A DNA stretch of 64,000 nt, taken from NCBI GenBank assembly GCA_002221725.1, contig NJFT01000148.1, forward strand, positions 1 to 64,000, in the 5' to 3' direction. Numbering within the stretch: the stretch's first letter is position 1; each line of letters opens with the position of its first letter. Origin of the DNA: Scedosporium boydii. Lineage: Eukaryota; Ascomycota; Sordariomycetes; Microascales; Microascaceae. Positions 49,858 through 61,640 of this stretch are shown here, in pieces. The notes under the pieces were generated by a model. That model was not told where the DNA came from and did not search any database. It worked only from the letters and a program-made list of their open reading frames with translations. A program made the translations under genes and the position numbers.

Positions 49858-52800
49858 GCTGCCAACACCAAATCAGACAGTCGGCGCCCCTAAAAATGAG
49901 ACAAAATGTCAAAATTGAGAGTATGATAAAGGTATGGGGTGTTCGGAGGTGCGGAGAAGATGGGAGACGAGATGGTGAGAATGAAAAGAAGAAGAAGAAG
50001 AAGAAGAAAAAGAAGGAGAAGGGAATGTTAGCGAATGTCAATGACTGGGACTGGAGGCTCCTGAGTCGCGTCCGTTTGCTCGGGCGGTTGCATGCGCCAC
50101 GATTGGTTTTGCAAGCTCGAAGCAGGCTCAAACGAGGCCCAAAAGAACAGAGTGCTGTAGGAGATGAAAACAGAAACCCAGCTTTCTTTCAATGGTGTTG
50201 AGGAGATGGTAGTGAGGGCAACAGGTGCATTTCGTGTTGGGGGTAAGCCAACTCAATGTACAAAGAAAGGAAGCAAGCAAGAAGCTCAAAGAGCTGACAG
50301 AAATACAGAAGATCCTAAAGATACAAACATCGAGCTGGGACAGGGATGCACCTTTGCCGTGATGATCCCTCGCATGGGCGGGCTCGAAGATGTGAGGCTT
50401 ACAAAAGCTAGCCTTACTCTAAAATGGCTAAGAACCTTGGAAAAATTAATTCTAATGCTGCCAGGACTCATTCAGAATGATGAACATAAGATGGGGAGGT
50501 TAAAATATAACATGCCGTGCCTGTGGTGGGCTGGGGTTCACCTTAAGAGCATCATAAAAGCTGCCTGGAGATGGCAAGGCTCTCGCTCATCAATGTTAAT
50601 GAATCAAATAAAGACTTTACAGAACCAGGTGAAAACTCTCTCAATAAACACTCCAAACACCTTTGGCAGATTGTCAGGTTGGGCTGCCACCCCAAGCAGG
50701 CTGGCGCCAATGCAGAGGATGGTGTAACCAACTGATATAGGAGGAGCATTGTGATTTGGGAAAATAACGCAGTCGGGGAGAAATGAGTTCGCCTGGGCTT
50801 AGCAAGAGGTGCGCGAAACGAGGCGGCCAGCAGGTTTTGTTGTGGCATTATGCTACTGGTCGAAACCAGGCCTTTCTGGGCTGAGGCTGGCTCTGATTAC
50901 GCCACAGAGAGGTCGACACGATGGAAATAGTCTATGTTCTCTTCATTGGATTTTCCAGAGGCAAGAGATCAATGGCGCTCGAAGGGTTGTGAGGGGAGGT
51001 AATCGTTGCAAAACTGGCACTTACCTCTATTTATTCAAAAGATGAGCGCCCGACAAATGCGTCAAGGCGGCTTGGCAAGTTCGTTGCCTGATAAAAGCAG
51101 GCCGCAACCAGTGGAATCTTCGACCAGCTGTGTTATTGGCTGGCCATTCAGCCATTCACCCCGAGAACAGACGAGAGTCGTCCCGGGTCCTGGAGGTTTT
51201 AGGAACGGAGCTCGACCGGAGTCGGGACCGACAGGCCGTCGTTAGACGGCCGTGACTGGGCAGGGAATATCGGCAAAATCGGGAATATAGATCGGGAATA
51301 TCGGGAGACGTCCAGACAACGGCACGACTCCACAACTTGCGGACGAATGGCCCCTGACTCACAACCTCACAAGGGGCACTAGTGTAGCTGGGAGCAGAAG
51401 CTTTGCACTAAGTTCTGCATGGAGTTACCACGAGTCGCTTAAGAAACCCGCGATCTTTGCATTAGTGCATCCAGATATACACTACAACTGGATCGGTTTC
51501 TTCCAGGCTCTTCACCACGAGGTTAATCATCCACTCTTTACCGGAATAGGTTTCCAAGGATGTCACGAACCGAACTCGCGCTTCGCTTTTAAGCCTGCTC
51601 CGTCCTTTCTGATCTGGAGCTCTGCTTGAGCCTAGACCTCGGACACAGAGGGGGCTCGTATCGAAGTGGATTTCGTAGAATGCAAACAAAGAAGATTGGA
51701 CTCGTTCGTTGGAGGTGATGGATAAGGCCATCCGTATGGACCCGGCGGCTGCGTGGTGTACACGGTGTATGAATCAATGTCGTCTACACTCGACATCGAA
51801 AATTTCACTTGGAGCTACCTTGACGATCAACTTTAACCAAGGGCCCACCTGCCTTATCCAAGTCTACGAACATGACGCTACACGCGCTGGGGTGCGGAGT
51901 ACCTTAGGATCAGGAACACCTTCCCATTTTCTTCTTGGTCGCTCCTCCCGCTGAGCAGGTACAAGGTAGGGTGTGCAATTGTGGGAAGTTCCCATCCTCA
52001 AACCTTCCGCATTCCCGTCCTCTGTACTTCGTACTTCGTACTTCATCGTGCTCATGTGCAACTCCTCCCGCCTTTGCGCCTGCCCTCTCGGATTCCGACC
52101 CCACGAAGTAGGCAAGCCATGATAACGGGTGACGTATATTGAGATTGCAACGACCCAGTCGCAGCTTGTCATGGCCTGATGAAAATGCAAATCACGGCAA
52201 CTGCGAATCTCACCATTTTCCATGTGCCAACGTTGGCATCTCCTTCCCACTGCTCTCACCAGCTCCACAGCTCCATGGGCGTGCGGACTCGCCTTCCCTC
52301 CAACAAGACAAGGCTTGGAATCTGAGATGATGTCTTCAAGATAGGCCCGTGGTTACCATTCTGCAGACATTTACAGTCAAGAAGGAACCCGGAACGGAGA
52401 ATTCTTGTACTTCGCCTTTGGATGGAGGAAGGAGTGTTGATACGTCAAATGTCAATGCGGGCAGGAGGGACACTGGTACGGTAGTGTACATCCTCTCCTT
52501 CGACACTAGCAGGATCAATCTTCTTCCACTCCCGCCCCAATTGATGCCCCCATATTACCAAGTTCCACGCACGCCCTTTCGCCGACACCAAAAAACACTA
52601 ACATTAGAACCTTGCCATTGGCTTCTGGACCGCTTCCAACCTAGCGCACATTGAGGGTCTCCTTCCGTAGGCCCCTGTCATTTGTTGTTCCAATATGCCA
52701 TGCCATGATCCGGCAATGTTCTTGCCGCCCCGCTTCAATTGTTGTCTTCGCCTCCGAGGTCCCGCACTCGGCCGCCTCTCGAGTACTTCGTACTTCGTAT

Positions 52801-53252
52801 GCCCCCCAGTCCTTGGCAAGCGCTGGGTCATCAGCATCAGAATTTTAACCTCCGAAATATGGAGCAAGCTATTTCTAATAAGAACCATGAAGAGTCCCAG
52901 ACCTAGCGGTCAATAAAATCTCTCGAGCTTTAATATGACTCCTAGAATATCGCCATGATAACAATCCGCTCTACAATTTCCCTTCTTCTTATCATTGGCT
53001 CTTCATACAAAAGGTCCTTCTTGCTCTTCTGCTCTTCTTCTTTGGACGCCCTTTGAGCTACAAGCAGACCTGACTAATTGATCTCTTTTTCTTCCCCTCT
53101 GGCATTACGAATCTTCCTGTGACCAAGGCCTGAAGAAAGTTGAAGACTTTGAATTCTCTTCATTCTATGACCTCTCCTCACAAAGCCAGTTCCACCAGGT
53201 GTGACTTTTAGAAAGTCTATAGGGCATTAACCTTTACCCCCATTGGCCTATA
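49858..53252. other. 3.4-kb gene-poor spacer between divergent genes
   Basis: Shared upstream region of the giant gene (-) and the MFS gene (+). An AAG-type microsatellite lies at 49984-50020, in the presumed leader of the giant gene. Two loci carry overlapping double copies of TACTTCGTA (52025-52040 and 52784-52799). An A/T-richer stretch near 50400-50740 has an open frame of 187 codons without family resemblance. No gene is supported. Confidence 0.5.
49984..50020. repeat. (AAG)n purine microsatellite
   Basis: Imperfect AAG/GAA trinucleotide tract about 130 bp upstream of the giant gene's start codon; on that gene's strand it reads as a CTT-rich pyrimidine tract. Confidence 0.85.
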
Positions 53253-54891
53253 ATGGATTCCCCAGACCCAGAAAAGAAAATAGGCCTCAGCGCCATCTCA
53301 AACTCTGACAAATCCTCGGATTTGGAAAAGTTCGGGTCCGACCCGGAGAAACATTCCGGCCGAGACGACGCCAGGGGACACCACCACGCCGACGACGACG
53401 AAGATGACCGTGAGTCCGACACATCCAATGACTTGGACGCTGGCGAGATCCAGCCCGTCCAATCCCGCGCTCAAAGCATCATAAACCGTGTTCTGAGCAC
53501 TGTTGTCTCAACACATTCGATAAACCCTGGTCCCCCTCCGGACGGAGGATGGTCAGCTTGGGTCATAGGTGAGACTATGAATCCGCGCACGATTATGGCC
53601 CTCTTTCAATCTCCAAGGCTAACTAAGGTTATTTTACCTGCCATTAGCGATATGCGCACATCTAATTGTCATGAATTCATGGTAAATACTAGTGTTTTCG
53701 AGTAATACTGCGCCGTTAGGCTAACCTCATTTGACTTACACGGGCAAAAGGGGCTTCATCAACTCTTTTGGCATCTTCCAGACCTACTATGCCGACCTCC
53801 TCAACCTCCCTCCCTCTACCATCTCCTGGATCGGCTCCACACAAGTTTTCCTGCTTTTCCTGATCGGCACTGTAGCAGGCCGCCTCACAGATGCAGGCTA
53901 CTTCCGCATCATCTTAGCCGGCGGCTCCATCCTCCAACTCCTCGGCATCTTCTCCGCGTCCTTCGCCTCAACATATGCCCAGTTTCTCCTCGCCCAGGGC
54001 ATCTGCATGGGCCTTGCGAACGGATTTCTCTTCTGCCCGACGATAGCGATCCTCTCCACCTACTTCTCCTCCAAGCGCTCCTTGGCCATCGGGATCGGCG
54101 CATGCGGTAGCGCCACCGGCGGCGTCGTCTTCCCTCTAATCGCCCGCTTCCTCATACCCCGCGCCGGCCTGCCTTGGACCCTCCGCGCCATAGGGTTCGT
54201 CCAGCTCGTCGGCCTCGTCTTCTGCAACTTCTTCCTGCGGCCGCGTGTTCCGCCCCGCAAAGCCGGTCCCCTCGTCGAATGGGCAGCTTTCAGGACCCTT
54301 GAGTATACCTTTTACGCCGTCGGCGCATTCTTCCTCTTCCTCGGCGTTTACTTCCCCTTTTACTTCCTGGCCTCCTTTGCGACGTCTCAAATCAAGCCGA
54401 CCATGTCGTACGAAAACAGTCTCAACCTCCTTCTCCTCCTGAACGCTGTGGGTGCCCCTGGCCGCCTCGTTCCCAACCACATTGCCGACAAGGTTGGCGT
54501 CGTCAACGTCTTGATCCCAGTCTGCCTGATATCCGCCATCGTAGTCTTTGGCTGGATCGCCGTCGTTGACTCGGCTGGTCTCTACGCCTGGTCCGTCTTT
54601 TATGGCATGGTCGGCGGTGGAATCCAGGGCCTCTTCCCGGCCGGCCTAAGCTCTCTTACGGATGACCCTAGGAAACAAGGTACCCGCATAGGCATGGTGT
54701 TTACCATTGTCAGCTTCGCTACCTTGATCGGTCCTCCTATCGCCGGTGCTTTGATCCAGGCCGCTGATGGCCGGTATTTCGGCGCTCAAATCTTCGCTGG
54801 CGGCTGCTTGCTGATCGGCATGGGATTCATGATTGCTGCTCGGATGGCGAGATCCAAGAAGACCGGTCGCGGGTGGAAAGACAAGATGTGA
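53253..54891 (+). CDS. MFS transporter, monocarboxylate-transporter-like
   Basis: Plasma-membrane-type major facilitator of the fungal MCT group (relatives include yeast Mch proteins). Exons are 53253-53568, a 34-nt microexon 53648-53681, and 53751-54891, giving 496 aa. A charged cytosolic N-tail (about 1-95) with a His/Asp patch precedes the family signature DGGWSAWVIAICAHLIVMNS, then WGFINSFGIFQTYY, which is complete only when the microexon is included. About 12 membrane segments follow. The loop GRLTDAGYFR after helix 2 and the NHIADKVG loop in the second half are normal MFS features. The ligand cannot be read from sequence; yeast relatives include a riboflavin importer and transporters of unknown substrate. 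Confidence 0.92.
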
Positions 54892-55279
54892 ACCTACTCG
54901 TTTGGTCCGTGACGCGATATGTGATACGCCGACTCCAAGCTCCTTTCCTTTTCTCTCACTCATCTGGGGCCTATTGTACTGGGACTCCACTATCACATTC
55001 AGCGACACTTGAGCGCAGAGCGTAATGATATAGATGTATTTTTGCTTCTTTCTTTCCCTTCTGTTTTTCCCTCTTCTTCCGTTTTGCTTTCGGGGTCGTT
55101 AACAATATCAAGCGTCACTAATACCATCCATACATGATAGCTATCAGGTAGTACAGCGTAGAATACCTTCTGTTCTCGCGGGACCGCTCAAAGTTGCAAT
55201 AAACGTGATGATAATTCACATGATTTCCCACGTCCCCGCGGTGTCCCAGTAGCATGCATCCTGTGTCCCTCGTCCCTGG
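54892..55279. other. Convergent 3' intergenic region
   Basis: Pyrimidine-rich spacer between the MFS gene (+) and the secreted-protein gene (-). Presumed 3' UTRs; nothing else recognised. Confidence 0.6.
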
Positions 55280-57105
55280 TCAGCTTGAGATCCCCTCCAA
55301 AGCAAACACTTCTCCCTTCTCCCGGCACTTTGTCGCAGCACAACTATTGTCAGCCCATCCCACCACCAAATTATCGGCCCACCAGAGCTTCGGCTTGCCG
55401 CCCGACCTGATTTGGATTATAATCGAAGTGAGGTTCTTATAGGATCCGCAGAATTCCTTGGTCGTCAAATTGCACCGAGGCTGCGTGCATGCTAGAGTCG
55501 GAACGTCTTGGCTGGCTACTACATTTTCTTCCCGACCTGTGGTGGAGTTGTGCCGTAGGCCCCAGATCCAAAAGTGACAGTCTTGGAAGGTTCTGTTCGA
55601 TGCGCAGCCCAGGCTCAGGCTATGAAGACTGAATTGGAAGCATGGGTTGGAGCTTTGAGGGCCGACAGTAATCATGGCGAGGTCGTGCGTACTGTTGAAC
55701 CGGCCATTGCTAAGAAGTGCAGGGATGAATTCGGCCAGTTGCGCTCCGGCCACGGACTCATACGGAGATTCAGAGGCTTTCTGCACAATGAAACCTTCCG
55801 AGAACCAAAAATTGTGATATGGATTGAGGAGCTGCCCAGTGGGGATATCATCAAACTAGGCATGAATTAGATGCAGTTGATTCGGTACAGACTAATAGGG
55901 CGAAGGCAATCTCGAAAACTCACATTAAACGTCATATTGCCTGTGCTTGTGGAGGCATTGACTGGTGGCGCCATGGATTCTTCTGCGGACCCTGCGATAG
56001 AGGATGACGGGCGGGCACTTGGGGTTAGGGATGATGGGGGTACAGTTGTGCCATTAAATGACAGACTCTCGGAAAAACAAGACGAGGAGGCCGAGGCCTT
56101 GTTAAAGGAGATCAGGGAGAGCAAAGGTTCCGAGGTGCTGAGTGATGCATGGCTAGTACCAGCATTCCACGGCTGGCTTAAAGGAGTTGAGGAGCTCTTT
56201 AGGGTCAGGGTTTCTAGTGAGAAATCGTCAGCTAACAGTTACTAGTAAGATTTGCTTGGACGACAAACCAAGGCTACTACTTGTAGAGAATAAGATGGTT
56301 TCTGAGGGTGATTCCCGAGTGGTTGTGATAGCGGTTGGTACGATTGTCGCCGCGGGACGCGAGTCTACATTCCGGGTCGGTGTCCAACGACGACTTGTAT
56401 AATGGTAACCTGGTGCTTCTGGGAACACAAATCGGGCGGTGTGAAATGGGATAACTCCTGTTTGCTCGAAGAATGTTGGCTCTGGCCCTCCTTGTCCCGA
56501 AACGGCAGTTGACAACTCGCCCGACGGAGACGCTTGATCAGGACTCAGAGATGAACGATCGAAGCTCGATGTTAATGAGCCGGTCTCAGTCCAAGTCGCG
56601 AGAGGCGACGATGGCGGCAAGAGGTTGTCACTGCTGAGCAGTGGCCCGCTGGTGTTTGTAGGGCCGCCATTGCGGTTTGCTGGCAACGTTTCGGACTTGG
56701 GAGATTCGGTACGGCAGGCACATCGCCATATCGACGCTTGCGTCGGGCCCACAGTTTTTTGCTGTGAGATGTATTCAATATCTGTCCTCCGGACTCCAAA
56801 GGGCTTGGTTATGGGTGTAAGTATGACAGGCGGAAACGACGTGAGGCGAAAGTCCGGCCGGGTTGAGGTGATAACCGCCGCATCAGTTGTCTCGCGCACA
56901 AGGGCGGTAGCGGTTACAGTCACAGAGATGGTCTTTAAATGTGGGCGAACCTCTGGTTTCCCCTTGCTGAATCACTGCTTAATCGATGATGTTCGCAAAG
57001 GAGTCGCCATCTAGCTGTGTAAACTAACCTTTGCTCTACTGTAGTCGCTACCCCTTTCACAATGATAACAAGAAGTATCCACGGCGTGAGGGTAGTCAAG
57101 TTCAT
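55280..57105 (-). CDS. Secreted Ser/Thr-rich protein with C-terminal FDD-type domain
   Basis: Assembled from four minus-strand exons: 57105-57029, 56966-56243, 56196-55924 and 55855-55280, giving 549 aa. All introns are GT-AG and in phase. A signal peptide (MNLTTLTPWILLVIIVKGVA) starts the protein. A long Ser/Thr/Pro-rich region (about 30-355) with scattered Cys looks extracellular and O-glycosylated. The last exon begins FDDIPTGQLLNPYHNFWFS, a pattern I associate with a C-terminal domain in fungal secreted or wall proteins, and continues with about 190 residues containing 10 Cys and several N-x-S/T sites (NSTH, NRT, NST, NLT). No enzyme motif or membrane anchor is visible. A cell-surface or secreted role is inferred; the function is unknown. 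Confidence 0.75.
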
Positions 57106-57915
57106 GGCTTTAAGGCGTTGAAAATCGACCGGGTATTGATCCAAATGTACCTGGAACAGGAAAAAGAGAAATTATTTATCGGTCTAAAAAGCTTGTCAAG
57201 AGCTGCTAGAATTGGCCAACTAAGATTTTACGATGCGTTCGCTGGAGCCAGAGATTTTTCATAGCCAGAAGGCGGGGCAAGACGAATCGATAAGATTTAC
57301 GGGCCCCAGATGAAAGGCTCAAGTCGGAGAGCCTTCTACCTTCAAACGGCAAGATACGGACTCTTCAATGACATCTTCCTTGCGTTGAAACGTTATCCGG
57401 GGACTGGACCTGTTGAGAAGGCACTAGACAATCGTCGAAGAAGAATACAAACGGTTGGACTCGGAGTTGAGAAAATGAGGAAAGAGTAGGTGATTAACCC
57501 GGTTATAAGTGACAGACGCAGTGGCAGCAACTGCTTCGTTCACTGTTGGAAGCCAAAAACCCCACCCGGATGGTCCGATAGATGGCGAGATAGGGTATAT
57601 AAGACGACGTCAGATGTAAGGAAAGTCCTTTGTATGAAAGGGCAGGTAAAGGTGACTGGAGAGGGGGGAGAATATTGGGAAGCGGCGTCCGGTTGTCCAG
57701 TGGTCAGGGCCCCATTTGGCAAGGTGGGTGGATTGGGGACAGATCTTGGGGAAAGAGCGTTCAAAGTTGGAGATTGGAGTGTCCTTCAGCTTTATAGGAA
57801 GAAACTATCAGTCGTGTGGGATACGCGAGAGATTGTTTGGTGACGCTTATTATGTTCTAATGTAGTGTATGAAGCAGAGCTTTGTTCCATCTCATGCGTC
57901 CTCGGTACTTTCCAC
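57106..57915. other. Intergenic
   Basis: Upstream region of the secreted-protein gene and downstream region of the esterase gene. A 117-codon open frame at 57490-57843 begins at GTG and has no family resemblance, so it was not called. Confidence 0.5.
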
Positions 57916-58782
57916 CTACCAACCTACATCGCAACGGAGAAACTCCACTACATCATCAATCTCGTCAGGGATCTTATACCAGTGCCCGTGGTCTTGGTAA
58001 TGCTTCCACCGGACTGTATAGCCTGCAGTCTGCATCGTCCGAGCCATAGCCTCTCCCAGTGAGCATGGAACCTTTTCATCGGCGGCCCCATGGCCGAGGA
58101 AGATTGGAGTAGATTGGGCCGTCTTCTTGCTATGCGGATCGTCCACTGGTGGTAGCGCTAAGAGATCTCGTTCGAATACAGAAGCTTTGGTGGCCGGGTC
58201 GAAGTTGTCGTGTATGTCGTCGCCATGAGAGAATGGGTTATATTCGTCATCAGAGAGCTCTGCCATGGCTTCGTCGATGTCTTCGCGGAAAGGGAGATAG
58301 CCGCTCATTCCGATGAACCCCCCGATAGGGTGGCCTAGGCAGAGCAGCACTGAAAGAGACAAGGCACAGCCTTGGCTTAACCCGCCGAGGACAATGTTCT
58401 CCGGGCCAATCTTGGTTGTCTCAAGTTCTTGCCGAATGAGATCTAAAAGATCTCTAGCCGACTCAGTCATGCCTTGCAACTGCAGCTCCTCGCGGTGAGA
58501 CGGGTCTTGCAGGCAGACAACGTCAAACCACATCGTCAGCATAGATCGACCAAAGGCAGTCGACCGGCGGCGTTGGGATGTCGGGAAGATGAATTTAGCG
58601 CTAGGGAAGAGTTGCTGGAGTGTCAGCCCGTCCGATGCCTCCCCCGTGTCTAGGAGCTCTTTCCCGAATTTCTCCCCGTTCGAGCCAAGACCATGTAGGA
58701 GGATGAAGGTGCACGTATGAACCGCAGTAGGTTCAACAACAAATGGCGCGAGCGGCCCCTGGAGCCGTATGGATTGAGCCAT
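57916..58782 (-). CDS. Acyl-protein-thioesterase-like carboxylesterase
   Basis: Alpha/beta hydrolase of the phospholipase/carboxylesterase (APT1) family, 288 aa in a single exon starting at an ATG. The oxyanion region is FILLHGLGSNGEKF. The nucleophile elbow GLSQG has Ser136. The likely acid is Asp235 in GHGAADEKV and the likely base is His267 in DHGHWYK. Family members remove palmitate from proteins or hydrolyse short acyl esters. This protein has a longer loop between the nucleophile and the acid (about 165-225) than APT1 (typically ~230 aa in total), a form common among fungal paralogues. Cytosolic location is inferred from the absence of a signal peptide. Confidence 0.9.
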   Translation of the reverse strand: MAQSIRLQGPLAPFVVEPTAVHTCTFILLHGLGSNGEKFGKELLDTGEASDGLTLQQLFPSAKFIFPTSQRRRSTAFGRSMLTMWFDVVCLQDPSHREELQLQGMTESARDLLDLIRQELETTKIGPENIVLGGLSQGCALSLSVLLCLGHPIGGFIGMSGYLPFREDIDEAMAELSDDEYNPFSHGDDIHDNFDPATKASVFERDLLALPPVDDPHSKKTAQSTPIFLGHGAADEKVPCSLGEAMARTMQTAGYTVRWKHYQDHGHWYKIPDEIDDVVEFLRCDVGW

Positions 58783-59237
58783 AAGAGCGCGATAATAGGC
58801 GACGCTGGAACTAGAGCGGCAGAAAGAGCCTTGTTTGAAGATGGGTCTTCTATGTTGTTTACTTGCTGGCTTGCAAAGCGTTCATTTGTAGCTGCTGCGT
58901 CACTCGGTGAGCCAGGCAACAATTAACTAGAACATTTGACGAAAATGGCGATTAGTCACACCCCTCTTTTAAGCGCCCTGCTTGAACGTCTCTTGGTGAA
59001 GTATCTTGATGAAGGATCGTTTCTTAAATCCATTTCCTGGTGTAAGCGCAAGTCTAGTTTCGCCTTCTCGTACTTGTACATGGAGGGACCCGGGACGGTT
59101 ATCATATTACAGTTCACCTAACCGCACTCTCGGGTTATTAATTGGTTGAATCAATAGGAGCTTTAGACAAAATCGATTTGAACAAGAATTACCTAAAATC
59201 TGCTTGCTCTAAAGAAATGTACAGCTGCTTCGGCTAT
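58783..59237. other. Intergenic
   Basis: Promoter of the esterase gene and 3' side of the EI24-type gene, both on the minus strand. Nothing recognised. Confidence 0.55.
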
Positions 59238-60308
59238 TTAATCGTGATACTGATCGTCTGGCGGCCCTGACGACTGAGACGGAGTAACATGCGCTTCGGA
59301 ATCCTGTCGAGAGGGAGTTTGTCCTCTCTGAATCTCGTCCTCGAACCTTGCAGCATACATGGCAGCGCCCGTAGTAGTCGTCAATAAGAAAAACAGGGAG
59401 AATACAGGTATGAATTCCAGAATCATCCCAACGGTTCCGAACCAGAGATACTCCCACGATCGCCTCTTAATTTCGGCCTTGGTTTGCTTCTTATCAAGCC
59501 CTCGAAGCTTGTACCATCGATAATGGGCCAGCTTCCCGAGCCTGGAGCCAGTGATGAGGATGAAGGCGGGCGTCCCTACCCAGGGGATGAAGTTCAGAGG
59601 AAGAAAGAAGATGAGCTCCAGCATTTGTTTCAGGCTCCATGGAGTGTAAATGGCGGGTGTAGTTGGTTTTCCCAGCGCCTTTACAGAGTCGGGCGCATCA
59701 AGGTTACATATCCGGTGCGGACTGACCAGATAGCTAAGTGAGTGATTGATGAGAACGGCCTACAAACAAAAATCAGTACTGGGGATGTGCCATGAGAACG
59801 TTGGGGTGTGAGCCTTGGCTTACATCGAAGATGTCTACTCGGGCCTCGTCTACGAAGAAGCCTTCAAAAAGAGCCTGGAATGGGGCGTAAGTATGAAATA
59901 CCATACTCCACTATACTTGTACACAGCTTGAAAGGGAGCAGTGATGCGGGAACGAACCTGAATAATTACAAATCCTTCACCAAGCACAAGGAAAACGGCG
60001 TTGATCCAAGCACTCCATCCTTGCCATATCGCCAAGAATGCAACTTGGGGGAGGAACGTGAAGGCGAAGAGAAGGAAGTAAATCAGGAATGAGATGAGGG
60101 TCAGAGGAAATAAGCGGCCATATAAGAGAGGATGCAGTTCACGATGCCGAAGGAAATACCATATACCACGCAAAGGGTATGACGCCGCGACGAGTGCCCG
60201 CCGGAGATGGGAGGTTGGTCTGTGGAGAGGCTGGAGGAGAGCTTCGAGCTGGGACGGTGTTTGATGCTGGCCCCAGCCTGGAGTCGTATCGACGCTGCGA
60301 GCTTCCAT
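59238..60308 (-). CDS. EI24-domain membrane protein (Rrt8/Lds-like)
   Basis: Polytopic membrane protein. Minus-strand exons are 60308-59958, 59874-59824 and 59759-59238; all are phase 0 and the product is 307 aa. The N-terminal third carries ASYPLRGIWYFLRHRELHPL, then hydrophobic helices (LISFLIYFLLFAFTFLP, INAVFLVLGEGFVII). The 51-nt middle exon codes ALFEGFFVDEARVDIFD. The last exon has LELIFFLPLNFIPWVGTPAF, the most conserved block, and a further hydrophobic pair (VGMILEFIPVFSLFFLL). The C-tail is hydrophilic and Gln/Ser/Pro-rich. In yeast the EI24-like proteins Rrt8, Lds1 and Lds2 are linked to lipid droplets and spore-wall assembly; that role here is by family only. An alternative upstream start was not found. 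Confidence 0.85.
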
Positions 60309-61640
60309 CGATGTATCGATGTGAGGTGAGAGTCTCTTCCGTCACTATGGTGCTGGATGATTCTTGGATGTTGGATGTCCCCGGATCCTGAGTCCAAGTC
60401 TGCTTGGAGGATGCCTGATCAAATGGACTTAGTCTCGCCAATTGGCAGTACAAATGCGGAGTGTGGTGATGCGGGATGTTCCGTTGTCAAATGACAGTGC
60501 TGCAACGTCATTTAGTTCCACACAAGTTGAAGACCAAGTGTTAACGGGTGTGACAGCTGCCCACATAAACCTCGCTGATCTCGATCTGTACAGTGAATCC
60601 CTGCATGGGCTGCAGGGATAAATCCGGCGCTCAACAATAAATCCGGCGAACCTATTGGCCAATGTCTTCGAGAAGGTGGGGATCACGCCATGTCACTGCA
60701 ACGCTGGGGCACAAGTACACAGTGCATCAAGACTTATCGAGACGATGGCTCCGGAGATACTCGTTAGTCCCGGGAAAATGAACCCACCTTGTTTGGATCT
60801 CACGAGCCGCTTCAGGAATTAATTTGCGGCGCCGAAGACGGGAGTTGATCGGGGCCGAGGACCCGCATGGACTGAATACGAGACAGTTAGTTTCTCGGGA
60901 TCGGCCCTTCGAAAAATGGGCTTCCGTCGCCGGGTTGTGGACGACTGCCGTTCGGAGGGGCGTGTTTTTTCGGCACAGTACGTAACTCCTGCGGCGAAGG
61001 ATTTGAAAAGCACCGCCGCGCAGCTGCCGGTACAAAAGCAGTAACCCGCGTGAAATGGGGCGCTTTTCTCGCCCTGCCGTTGGTGGTAGGTCGCTGCCCA
61101 TGGCGGGTTCTCTCGAATGAGAAGGTGAGTTCCGCAACGTTTCTTCTTTGCCTTCTCCATTCTCCATGCCTCCTTTAACTATGATTTGGAACCTCCTCGC
61201 GACTACGACGACACTAGCGTGAAGATGCAGCCCGCTGATTCAGTGGAGAAGGGCAATTAATAGCAGGAAAGCCAGGGGTGGCTCTCTTGTAAAAAGAGGT
61301 GTTCAACCCTGGTCTGCTGTCATTGCATCAGTTGACTATCAGTCTTGCCCAGAGCAAGTGGGAAAAGTGGGAAGGGCACACTGGAATCGCCCACGACTGG
61401 AGAAGTTGTGCAAAATTGATGCCCACAGTCGCTGTGTGTCTCTGCTTTGCAAGAAGTCTTCTTCTTCTTCTTCTTCTTCTTCTTCTTCTTCTTCTTCTTC
61501 TTCTTCGTCTTCTTATCCTGTTTATTCCCCGCTCTCCTTCTCTCCTCCTTCTCTCTTGCTATTCTTCTTTCCTCCTCCATCTTATTATTTTGGTTGCTAC
61601 AAGAGACATTAATTAGATTGTGATTCTCACCTGATAATCA
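60309..61640. other. Intergenic between divergent genes
   Basis: Upstream regions of the EI24-type gene (-) and the Zn2Cys6 regulator (+). A 147-codon frame on the minus strand (61167-60727) has no family resemblance and was not called. A pyrimidine-rich leader with a CTT repeat precedes the regulator. Confidence 0.5.
61457..61506. repeat. (CTT)n microsatellite in the presumed 5' leader
   Basis: About 16 uninterrupted CTT units, followed after one GTC interruption by more pyrimidine. It ends about 135 bp before the start codon of the Zn2Cys6 regulator. Confidence 0.92.

Noticed and set aside
50164..50727. 187-codon open frame on the plus strand
   Set aside because: No family resemblance, low-GC stretch, and codon use unlike the genes around it.
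57490..57843. 117-codon open frame on the plus strand
   Set aside because: Starts at GTG, has no recognisable domain, and lies in a spacer.
60727..61167. 147-codon minus-strand ORF in the spacer before the Zn2Cys6 gene
   Set aside because: No domain, no splice partners, and overlapped by equally long frames in other phases.
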